Positions 1 to 6,500 of a DNA stretch of 9,017 bases are shown in pieces. The stretch is from SKKL01 sp046543225. Its GTDB lineage: Bacteria; Actinomycetota; Acidimicrobiia; Acidimicrobiales; SKKL01. The position numbers and the translations under genes are program-made. The stretch lies in the NCBI GenBank assembly GCA_046543225.1, contig JBKGZW010000121.1, positions 1 to 9,017 of the forward strand, in the 5' to 3' direction. The notes under the pieces are model-generated. The model worked only from the letters and a program-made list of their open reading frames with translations. It was not told where the DNA came from and made no database searches. Numbering within the stretch: the stretch's first letter is position 1; each line of letters starts with the position of its first letter.

Positions 1-69
1 GTGCGGGCCGACATAGCCCGCCGCGTCGCTGACCATCGCCACCCTGCGCCCCGTCTCCGTCTCGCTCAT
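1..69 (-). CDS. Probable SDR-family oxidoreductase, N-terminal fragment (cut by window edge)
   Basis: Only the first 23 codons are inside the window. The ATG lies at 69-67 and the frame is open to the edge. The peptide begins MSETETGRRVAMVSDAAGYV and continues GPH. A short hydrophilic lead, then a beta-strand (VAMV) and a small/glycine-rich turn (SDAAGYVG), resembles the Rossmann nucleotide-binding start of short-chain dehydrogenases, where TGxxxGIG is usual. Here the first glycine of that motif is replaced, so it would be a divergent SDR. The start codon is only 9 bp after the amidohydrolase stop (81-79) on the same strand, so the two are almost certainly co-transcribed. Upstream ribosome-binding signal is weak (TAGGG). 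The SDR assignment is an inference from a very short piece; another Rossmann-fold enzyme is possible. Confidence 0.5.
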   Translation of the reverse strand, partial: MSETETGRRVAMVSDAAGYVGPH

Positions 70-78
70 GGGCCGACC

Positions 79-1245
79 CTAGACGGAGGCGTACCCGCGG
101 CCGAGCAGCTCGGCCATGTTGGCGTAGTAGAAGCGGTCGCGGGCCTCGTCGCTCGGCCAGGTCACGGCCTCCTCGAACTTGGCCAACGGGTCGCGCCCGC
201 CTTCGGGGTGGGGATAGTCGGTCGAGAACATGAACAGCTCGGGTCCGCCCTGTTCGATCATCCAGCCGATCGGCTCACCCGGGAACGGGGTGAACTTGAG
301 GTGGTTGCGCACATAGTCGCTCGGCGCGTGCTCGAGGCGCTGCAGGGGCTCCTCGGTGCGACGGAACGCACGCTGGCCGTAGTCGAGGTGACGCATCCAC
401 GAGACGACCCAGCCCGCCCCTTGCTCGATGCTGGCGCCCCGGAGCTTGGGGAAGCGGTCGAAGAGCCCGTCGTAGATGAGGGCGCCGAGGAACAGCTCGG
501 GCGAGTGGTGGATGGCGAGGAAGTCCTTGGAGCGGATGTTCTCACCACCGCCCAGGTGGTCCGACACCGGCATGTCGTTGTTGTGGAAGGCGGGATCGAG
601 CAGCCGGCCACCGCCGCCCACGTGGAGGACGAAGGGGACGTCGGCCTCGGCCAGGGTGTCCCAGACCGGATCCAGCGTCGGGTGGGTGGGGGCCAGCTCG
701 CCCGCCGCGGTCGACGGCACCATCACCGCGTCACATCCCAGCTCGACCGCCTCGACCATCGCCTCGTGGGCACGCTCGGCGTCGATCAGGGGCACGTAGC
801 CGACCGGCAGGAGGCGATCGTCGCCGGAGCAGAAGTCGACGATCGCCCGGTTCTGGGCCCGGGCGCCCGCATAGAGGCGCTCGACCTTGCGGCCGGCGAA
901 CATCGAGGTGGCGAAGGTGGCGAACACGAGCTGACCCTCGAACCCGAACAGATCGAGCGCACGCCCGCGCTCGCCGGGATCGAACGCACCGAGCGCGTTC
1001 CAGCCCTTGTCCTGCAGCAGGCGCTCCTCCGCTGCAGCGGCCGCGGCCTCGTCGGTGCGCCGCTCGGCGGCCTTGGCCACCGCCTGGTCGAGCATCGGCG
1101 CCAGCGCCTCCATGCCCTTGCGTCGCAGCTGATCGCGGAACTCGTCGTCGATGTGCGGGTCGAGGAAGTCGGCCAGCTCCATCACGTGGCTGTCGGCGTC
1201 CAGCACCCGCTGCTGGCCGGCATATGTGGTGGCGGTGTCTGTCAT
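79..1245 (-). CDS. Amidohydrolase_2-family metal-dependent hydrolase
   Basis: A 388-residue protein resembling the amidohydrolase_2 (TIM-barrel) family, which hydrolyses or decarboxylates small cyclic or aromatic acids in the cytoplasm. Visible landmarks are the N-terminal strand and metal motif DADSHVME (Asp18, His20, Glu23), VLHVGG with His208 at a barrel-strand end, ASIEQGAGW with Glu274, and the C-terminal FSTDYPHPEGG with Asp343, where this family carries its conserved Asp. An alanine- and charge-rich helical insertion lies at about residues 45-80. The frame is open back to 1305, but the start at 1245 is preferred because a strong GGGGGAG lies 9 nt upstream and the added 20 residues would cover the operator-like repeat at 1275-1295. 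It is followed 9 bp later by a probable SDR gene and preceded by a TetR gene on the same strand, suggesting an inducible catabolic unit. The substrate cannot be inferred. Related actinobacterial proteins are often annotated simply as amidohydrolase. Confidence 0.88.
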   Translation of the reverse strand: MTDTATTYAGQQRVLDADSHVMELADFLDPHIDDEFRDQLRRKGMEALAPMLDQAVAKAAERRTDEAAAAAAEERLLQDKGWNALGAFDPGERGRALDLFGFEGQLVFATFATSMFAGRKVERLYAGARAQNRAIVDFCSGDDRLLPVGYVPLIDAERAHEAMVEAVELGCDAVMVPSTAAGELAPTHPTLDPVWDTLAEADVPFVLHVGGGGRLLDPAFHNNDMPVSDHLGGGENIRSKDFLAIHHSPELFLGALIYDGLFDRFPKLRGASIEQGAGWVVSWMRHLDYGQRAFRRTEEPLQRLEHAPSDYVRNHLKFTPFPGEPIGWMIEQGGPELFMFSTDYPHPEGGRDPLAKFEEAVTWPSDEARDRFYYANMAELLGRGYASV

Positions 1246-1254
1246 CGTGTCGCG

Positions 1255-1261
1255 CTCCCCC
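1255..1261 (-). promoter_or_regulatory. Ribosome binding site deciding the amidohydrolase start
   Basis: On the minus strand this reads GGGGGAG, 9 nt before the ATG at 1245-1243. No comparable purine tract precedes the alternative in-frame ATG at 1305, so this site supports the shorter protein. Confidence 0.7.
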
Positions 1262-1274
1262 TGTGTGACCGGAT

Positions 1275-1295
1275 GCGGTGACAGATTGTCACCGC
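1275..1295. promoter_or_regulatory. Inverted repeat, probable TetR operator of the amidohydrolase
   Basis: A perfect inverted repeat with 9-bp arms, GCGGTGACA and TGTCACCGC, separated by the three bases GAT. It lies in the 129-bp gap between tetR and the amidohydrolase, centred 40 bp upstream of the amidohydrolase ATG. Its core TGACA-gat-TGTCA is nearly the same as TGACA-tc-TGTCA at 2063-2074 in the tetR divergent promoter region. Two-fold symmetric sites of this size are typical of TetR-family dimers, so the neighbouring regulator (1375-2013) is the natural candidate to bind it. On the minus strand a weak promoter may sit just upstream: TTGCAC at 1334-1329, a 17-bp gap, then GAATCT at 1311-1306. 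That would place the repeat over or just after the transcription start, a blocking position. An isolated extra TGTCA lies at 1357-1361. Binding is inferred, not shown. Confidence 0.6.
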
Positions 1296-1374
1296 TGGTC
1301 GACACAGATTCGCGCCTGAGATGCGACCGTGCAAGATCCTGCGCCGACGACCGCCCTGTCAGCCCGCAGGTCGT

Positions 1375-2013
1375 TCAGGCGGCGAGGTCGCGCAAGGTGG
1401 CCGAGACGATCGCCATGTAGGCGTCCTCGAGCAGCACCGCCCGCTCGGCGCTGGGATCCTGGCGCCACTGGGCGAGGACCGGATCGACGAGCGAGAGCAG
1501 CAACGCGACGGCGGTGGGACCGGTGCGGGCGTCGATGCCCAGCTCCTCGACCGCTCGGCGAGCGAACGCCTTGGCGGTGAGATGGTCCTGGGAGCGCTGC
1601 TCCCGGCGGACCTGTCTGCTCCACGCCGCCCCGGCCCGCAGGGTGGCGAAGAGGTGGCCCCGCTCGCCGGCGGCACGCAGCGCGCCCCGGACCAGGGTCC
1701 GGAACATCTCCTCGACCGATTCCGCCGCCTCGACCTCGCTCGCCAGCTCGGCGTGCAGGCGCCGGGCCTCCCGCCGGTACACCGCGCCCAGCATCTCGTC
1801 GCGGTTCGCGAAGTGCTTGTAGACGAGGGGGCGACTGACCCCGCACCGCTCGGCGACCTCATCCATGGTGACCGCGTCGAGCGACTCGGTCACCGCCACC
1901 TCGGCCACCACGTCGAGGATCATGTCGCGGCGTTCGCTCGCCGAGAGGCGCGACCGGTCTCCACCCGCTGCTGATGGGCGTGGACCCGACACGTCGCTCC
2001 TCATGCCCGGCAT
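1375..2013 (-). CDS. TetR/AcrR-family transcriptional regulator
   Basis: A 212-residue protein of normal TetR length. After a disordered Gly/Ser/Arg-rich lead (about 1-22) comes the N-terminal DNA-binding domain. Its helix-turn-helix, VTMDEVAERCGVSRPLVYKH at residues 48-67, is followed by FANRDEML and is diagnostic of the family. The remainder is an alanine- and leucine-rich helical ligand-binding and dimerisation domain with no recognisable ligand signature. The ATG at 2013 is used because GGTGA lies 7 nt upstream; an in-frame ATG at 2004 is the alternative. It probably acts as a repressor of the amidohydrolase-SDR genes downstream, of itself and of the divergent gene at 2145, because TGACA/TGTCA palindromes lie in front of both flanking units. 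The inducer is unknown. Family assignment is secure; targets are inferred from position. Confidence 0.93.
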   Translation of the reverse strand: MPGMRSDVSGPRPSAAGGDRSRLSASERRDMILDVVAEVAVTESLDAVTMDEVAERCGVSRPLVYKHFANRDEMLGAVYRREARRLHAELASEVEAAESVEEMFRTLVRGALRAAGERGHLFATLRAGAAWSRQVRREQRSQDHLTAKAFARRAVEELGIDARTGPTAVALLLSLVDPVLAQWRQDPSAERAVLLEDAYMAIVSATLRDLAA

Positions 2014-2061
2014 TGTCCCATCACCCGCCCCGCTCGCAACACACCAGCACCACCCACACCC

Positions 2062-2090
2062 TTGACATCTGTCATGACATGAAAGATGCT
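2062..2090 (+). promoter_or_regulatory. Candidate promoter for the gene at 2145
   Basis: TTGACA at 2062-2067 matches the consensus -35 box. It is followed after 17 bp by GATGCT at 2085-2090, a poor -10 match (three of six positions). The stretch is notably AT-richer than its surroundings, and it lies 55 bp upstream of the GTG at 2145. The operator-like half-sites at 2063-2079 overlap the -35 box and the spacer, as expected for a repressed promoter. No clear promoter for tetR was recognised on the opposite strand. Confidence 0.4.
2063..2079. promoter_or_regulatory. Overlapping TGACA/TGTCA palindromes, probable TetR operator
   Basis: Three 5-bp half-sites occur in 17 bp: TGACA (2063-2067), TGTCA (2070-2074) and TGACA (2075-2079). 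They form two overlapping perfect palindromes, TGACA-tc-TGTCA (2063-2074) and TGTCATGACA (2070-2079). The first resembles the core of the repeat at 1275-1295, differing by one inserted base in the spacer. The site lies between the divergent tetR and the 2145 gene and covers the putative -35 box, so a bound TetR dimer would block transcription and could also autoregulate. Which pair of half-sites is used cannot be told from sequence. Confidence 0.55.
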
Positions 2091-2132
2091 GAAACGCACT
2101 GACGCTTCCTCCCGACCGACCCGTAGCGCCTC

Positions 2133-2138
2133 AGGAGG
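2133..2138 (+). promoter_or_regulatory. Strong ribosome binding site deciding the GTG start at 2145
   Basis: A perfect AGGAGG ends 6 nt before GTG 2145-2147, which selects this GTG as the start of the unknown protein. Confidence 0.85.
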
Positions 2139-2144
2139 CCCGCC

Positions 2145-2756
2145 GTGCCCGTCCCCGCCAACACCCAGCCCTTCGACACCCCGATCCTGCAGGTCAGGCC
2201 CTGGACCGACCCCGTCGTCGACGAGCTGGGGTTCGACCTGCGCTCGCACTACGTCGAGCGCTACTGGCTGAGCGTCCTCGGCCCCTCGACCACCTTTCTC
2301 CTGCGACGCGTCGCGGCGGGGTTCGACCTCGACCCCGACGGCTTCGAGCTCGACCTCGCCGAGACGGCCCGCGGGTTGGGTCTGGCCGCCCGGGGAGGAC
2401 GGAACTCCCCGTTCATGCGGGCCCTGGTGCGATCCACCAAGTTCGGTCTCGCCCGCCTGCACCACGACACCTTCGACGTGCGCCGCCGCGTCCCGCCGCT
2501 CAACCTCGGCCAGCTCGCCCGCCTCCCCGAGTCGCTCCAGGCCGAGCACGCGGCCTGGCAGGCCAGCACCCTGTCGCCGGGCTCCCCCGCCGAACAGCAG
2601 CAGCGTGCCCGGCGGCTCGCCCTCGGGCTGCTGGCCAGCGGCGAGGCCCTCGACACCGTCGAGCACCGGCTCCACCAGTGCCAGTTCCACCCCGCCATGG
2701 CCCACGACGCGCTCCGGTGGGCGGTGGAGCGTCACGAGCAGGGCGATGCCGCCTGA
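2145..2756 (+). CDS. Conserved-type actinobacterial protein of unknown function
   Basis: A 203-residue soluble protein starting at GTG with an excellent AGGAGG. I do not recognise a named family. No signal peptide or membrane segment is visible. Notable stretches are a proline-rich lead, an aromatic segment DLRSHYVERYWLSVLGPSTT near residues 31-50, a helical part with ELDLAETARGLGL then a small Gly/Arg loop and FMRALVRSTKFGLA, a basic VRRRVPPLNL, and LARLPESLQAEHAAW. The middle (about 55-120) could be a small winged-helix-like fold, with helices followed by a basic hairpin, but this is speculative. The C-terminal third is helical and ends in charged residues. It is divergent from tetR and preceded by a promoter-like sequence with an embedded TetR-type operator, so it is probably in the same regulon as the amidohydrolase. 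It could be an accessory factor or a regulator. Confidence 0.8.
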   Translation: MPVPANTQPFDTPILQVRPWTDPVVDELGFDLRSHYVERYWLSVLGPSTTFLLRRVAAGFDLDPDGFELDLAETARGLGLAARGGRNSPFMRALVRSTKFGLARLHHDTFDVRRRVPPLNLGQLARLPESLQAEHAAWQASTLSPGSPAEQQQRARRLALGLLASGEALDTVEHRLHQCQFHPAMAHDALRWAVERHEQGDAA

Positions 2757-2802
2757 AGTGGCGTCCCAGCGCCGACGTTCCTTTAAGGATGCTTTCACCA
2801 CC

Positions 2803-2830
2803 CGGTCGACCATGGGCCCATGGTCGACCG
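2803..2830. repeat. Perfect 28-bp palindrome over the sigma-factor start codon
   Basis: The left arm CGGTCGACCATGGG (2803-2816) is followed with no spacer by its exact reverse complement (2817-2830). The first in-frame ATG of the sigma-factor gene (2820-2822) lies inside the right arm. In RNA it could fold into a stem of about 12 bp with a GGCC loop, burying that ATG. No run of T follows, so it is not a classical intrinsic terminator, although it sits 46 bp past the stop of the previous gene. It could be a protein-binding operator, an RNA hairpin controlling translation, or a U-less terminator with the true sigma start at ATG 2841. The same 28 bp was not seen elsewhere in the window. Confidence 0.9.
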
Positions 2831-3509
2831 AACCACCACCATGGCCTCGAGCACCGCCGAGGTGCTCGCCGCTCGTGACGGAGACCGCGATGCGTTCGCC
2901 CGACTCGTCACCAGCCACATGGGTCTGCTGCACACCGTCGTGCGCGACCACGTGCAGGCCCCCGACGACGTCGCCGACTGTGTGCAGGAGACCATCGCCA
3001 AAGCGCTTCGCAACCTCCACCAGCTTCAGGACCCCGACCGCTTCCGCCCCTGGCTCACCTCGATCGCCCGCCACATCGCCATCGACCACCGACGCCGACG
3101 AAGCCGCGACCTGGCCCTCTCCACCCAGATGCCCGATACCGGCATCGAGCCCCGGTGCTGGCGCCCGACACCCGAGGCCGTGGTCACGCGTCGACAGCTC
3201 GGCGACACCGTCCGGGCCCGGGTGAGCGCCCTCCCCCCACGAGAGGCGACAGCGGTCGCCCTCGCCAGCTATCAGGACCGCACCCCCGCCGAGATCGCCA
3301 CCGCCCTCGGCGTCAGCGTCGCCAACGCCAAGGTCATCACCCACCGTGGCCGCCGTCGCCTCCGCGGGCAGCTCGTCGAGGCGGCCCACGCAGCCGAGGT
3401 GCCGATGTGCCCCGACCTCGATGGCTCCGACCGCGCCGCCCGCGAGCACCTCACCACCTGCACCCTGTGCCATCAACGAGCCCACCGCTCGCTGAGCGTC
3501 GTCGACTGA
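2820..3509 (+). CDS. ECF-like RNA polymerase sigma factor with C-terminal zinc-finger-like motif
   Basis: A 229-residue sigma-70-family protein with only regions 2 and 4. Region 2 spans about residues 25-92, including VADCVQETIAKALRNL and FRPWLTSIARHIAIDHRRRR. Region 4 spans about 133-186, with the recognition helix-turn-helix TPAEIATALGVSVANAKVIT followed by HRGRRRLRG. After region 4 there is a tail of about 40 residues with Cys197 and then His210-x3-Cys214-x2-Cys217. The latter is the H-x3-C-x2-C pattern of ZAS anti-sigma factors (zf-HC2-like), but Cys197 is closer to the His than usual. It may act as a built-in redox- or metal-sensing inhibitor; this is inference. No Shine-Dalgarno precedes ATG 2820, which lies inside a 28-bp palindrome. 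ATG 2841 (residue 8) is an alternative start that keeps both sigma domains. No separate anti-sigma gene adjoins it; a large AAA-SARP regulator follows after 56 bp. Confidence 0.88.
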   Translation: MVDRTTTMASSTAEVLAARDGDRDAFARLVTSHMGLLHTVVRDHVQAPDDVADCVQETIAKALRNLHQLQDPDRFRPWLTSIARHIAIDHRRRRSRDLALSTQMPDTGIEPRCWRPTPEAVVTRRQLGDTVRARVSALPPREATAVALASYQDRTPAEIATALGVSVANAKVITHRGRRRLRGQLVEAAHAAEVPMCPDLDGSDRAAREHLTTCTLCHQRAHRSLSVVD

Positions 3510-3511
3510 AC

Positions 3512-3531
3512 CAGCGGCGCCACCACCGCTG
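3512..3531 (+). other. Small hairpin in the sigma-regulator gap
   Basis: CAGCGG (3512-3517) and CCGCTG (3526-3531) form a 6-bp stem with an 8-base loop, beginning 2 bp after the sigma-factor stop. It has no T tract. It could modulate read-through into the downstream regulator gene or be chance in GC-rich DNA. Nothing else was recognised in this 56-bp gap. Confidence 0.25.
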
Positions 3532-3565
3532 CACCCCTCGCTGCGTTCCGCGCCATCATGGACGG

Positions 3566-6500
3566 GTGGAACAACACGGACCATCCGGTGCTCCCGCCGC
3601 CGACTCCGTGTTCGCCGGGCGTGACGACCTGCTCGCCCAGATCGGCGCCCACCTCGAACGCTGCCGCCACGGCCAGCACGGGCCGCTGCTGATCGCCGGC
3701 GAGCCCGGGATCGGCAAGAGCCGGCTGCTGGCCGAGCTGGCCACCAGGAAGGCCGACGAGGGTTGGCGGGTGGTGTGGGGACGGACCTGGGACGAGATCG
3801 ACGCGCCGCCGTTCTGGCTCTGGACCCAGGTGGCTCGTGAGCTGCAGGGCCTCCACCGCGGCACCGACCTGGCTCGCGTGGTGCTCGACGAGCCCGAGCA
3901 CACCGAACGCTTCGAGCTCTTCGACGCCACCGCCGACCTGCTCCGCCGATCGTGTTCGGACCAGCCGGTGCTCGTCCTCCTCGACGATCTGCACGCCAGC
4001 GACGTTCCGACGCTGTTGCTCACCCGCTTCGTCGCCGAGCAGACAAGCGGCCATCCGGTGGCGATCGTGGGGACCTACCGGAGCGCCGATGCGGCTCGCC
4101 GACCCGACATCTCGACCCATGTCGAGGCCCTCGTGCAGGCCGGCACCGAAGTCCGGGTCGGCCCGCTCCCCCGCGAGGCCATCGCCACCATCGTCGGCGA
4201 CCCCTCCCTCGCCGACGAGCTCCACTCGCTGACCGGCGGCAACCCGCTGTTCGTCGAACAGGTCATGCGCCTCGCTGCGCCAGAGAGGCGCCGGTCCCGA
4301 GGAGGCGGAGCCGAACCGACCACCGATGGGCTCCGGCGCGCCATCGGTGCCCGGATCAACATGCTCCCCGCGCGTCAGCACCGCGTGCTCGTCGCCGCGG
4401 CGGTGCTCGGACGCGCAGTCGACCCCACCGACGTCGCCGAGTTGCTCGCCGACGAGGGGGACGAGCTGCGCAGCATCCTGGACCAGCTGGTGGAGGCCGG
4501 GCTGCTGCGCCGCACCGGCGACGGACTCGATCCCGACACCTTCGACACCATGCACACGCTCATCGCCGAAGCCGCGCTCGACTCTGCCGATCCCGACGAG
4601 GTCGCCGAGCTCCATGGTCGGGCCGCGACGGCGATCGGCGACGATCCGGAACGCCTCGGCGAACGGGCGCACCACCTGCTGCGCGCCGGGCCCGGGCTCC
4701 GCAGCGATGCCATCGACGCGTGCGTCCGGGCAGCCGACGCCGCCGCGGCAACCGCCAGCGAGGACGCCATCGAGCACTACCAGCGGGCCCTGGGGGTGCT
4801 CGACGCTGCCGGCGAGACGGTGCCCCACGCCCAGGAACGACGCCTCGCCATCCTGCTCGAGCTCGGTCGGGCGCAGCGTCGCGCCGATCGGGTGGCGGCG
4901 GCCGACGCCACCTTCGAGCGCGCCCATGCCCTGGCCGACGAGCTCGACGACGCCGAGAGCCGCGCCCTCGCCGCCCTCCGCGGCGGGATCCAGTACTACT
5001 TCCGGGGCGACGTCCACGGCACCCCGGCCGAGCGGTGCCAGGAGGCGCTCGACCGCCTGCCCCCGGGCGACAGCGCCCTACGGGCCCGACTGCTGGCCGA
5101 CCTGTCCGCCCGGTTGGACGCCCCGACCATGACCGGCGAGAGCCGGCGGCTGGCCGCCGATGCGGTCGACATGGCGCGACGCGTCGGCGAACCGGTCGCG
5201 CTCGGGTATGCCCTCATCGCCCAACAGGCCGCTGATCTCGGCCCCCGAACCCTGCCCCGCCGCACCGCGACCGCCCGCGAGATCCTGGTGCTGGCCCGGC
5301 GCGCCGGCGACCCCACCCTGGCGGTTCAGGGGCGGTTCCTGCTGCTCAACGCCCTGCTCGAACGCGGCGACATCCGCGGCCTCGACGCCGGCGTCGCCGA
5401 CTCACCCGAAGCTGCCGGACACCTCGTCGACCGCAACCACGCCCGCTTCGCGCTGTGGCTCGCCTGCAGCCGCGCGCTGCTCGCGGGCGACGCCGACCGC
5501 GCCGAGGAGGTCGCCGAGCGGTATCTCGCCCTGGCCATCGACCACGGCGAGCCCTTCGCCCCACGGGTGTTCGGCGGCCAGCTGGGAGCCATCCGCTGGC
5601 TGCAGGGGCGGGCGCTCGAGCTCGAGCAGGTGTATGAGGACCAGGCCCGGGCCAATCCCGACGAGGCGATGTGGCCGGCCGTGCTCGCCTCCCTCCGATC
5701 GAGCGACGGTCGCTTCGAGGACGCACGCGAGTCGCTGGCCGCGATCGGCGACGTCGGCGCCGTGCCCGACGGGATGCACTGGCTCGTGACCATGGCGCTC
5801 GCCGGCGAGGCTGCGGCCACCGTGGGAGACGAGGCGACGGTCGCCGCCTGCTGGGAGCAGCTCCTCCCCTACGCCGACCGCTTCGTCCCCATCAACCTCG
5901 GCGCCGCGGTGTGGGGCCCGGTGGCACGCCCGCTGGGCCTGCTCGCGCTGCGGCTCGGCCGCACCGAGGAAGCGCTGTCCCACCTCGCCCACGCCATCGA
6001 GGTCAGCGCCCGCATCGGCTCGCGTCCGCGGCTCGTCGAAGCCAAGCTCGAGCTGGCAGCAGCACTGCTGGAGACCGGGCGGGCCGACGATCGCCGCATC
6101 ACCGACCTGGTCGCCGAGGCCCGGTCCGACGCCGACGAGCTCGGGCTCGCCCAGTTCCTCGAACGAGCCGAGCACCTCGTGACCGAGGTGGGACATCCCG
6201 CTCCCAGGGAAGCTCCGACCCCGCCGCCGCAGCGACCGACGATCTCGGTCCTCGGCACCTTCGAGGTGGCCTCCGCCGACGGCCGGGTGGCGAAGTGGTC
6301 GTCCCGCAAGGCGCGGGAGCTGTTGAAGATCCTCGTCGCCCGCCGGGGCACCCCGATCCACCGCGAGGTCCTCATGGATCTGCTGTGGTCCGGCGTCGAG
6401 CCAGAGGCGCTCGGCAACCGGTTGTCGGTCGCCCTGTCCACCGTGCGTCGGACCGTCGACCCCGACCGGTCGCTGTCGCCCGGGGCGTTCATCGCCGCCG

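Noticed and set aside
1..1281. A 426-codon open frame on the plus strand opposite the amidohydrolase
   Set aside because: It exists because GC-rich codons leave the antisense frame free of stops. Its translation is low-complexity and matches no fold, whereas the minus strand encodes a clear hydrolase.
2779..2789. Small inverted repeat TCCTT-T-AAGGA upstream of the sigma gene
   Set aside because: Five-base arms are too short to separate from chance; there is no second copy near another gene.
2785..2793. AAGGATGCT resembling AAAGATGCT at 2082-2090, as a shared -10 element
   Set aside because: No -35 sequence lies at a suitable distance upstream of this copy, and a 9-base near match is too short to support a shared promoter.
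2789..2878. Short open frame from ATG 2789 across the palindrome, as a possible leader peptide
   Set aside because: There is no ribosome site, the composition is Pro/Arg/His-rich, and nothing resembles an attenuator. It is more likely a chance frame.
3155..3565. Upstream extension of the AAA-SARP protein by 137 codons
   Set aside because: It overlaps the sigma-factor gene in another frame, is Arg/Pro-rich low complexity, and the ATPase fold starts just after GTG 3566.
2001..3584. A 527-codon minus-strand open frame across the unknown gene and the sigma factor
   Set aside because: It is antisense to two supported genes, is Gly/Val/Glu-rich without domains, and would erase the divergent promoter region.
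3473..5017. A 514-codon minus-strand open frame opposite the ATPase domain
   Set aside because: The plus strand carries Walker A and Walker B motifs here; the antisense product is a compositional shadow.
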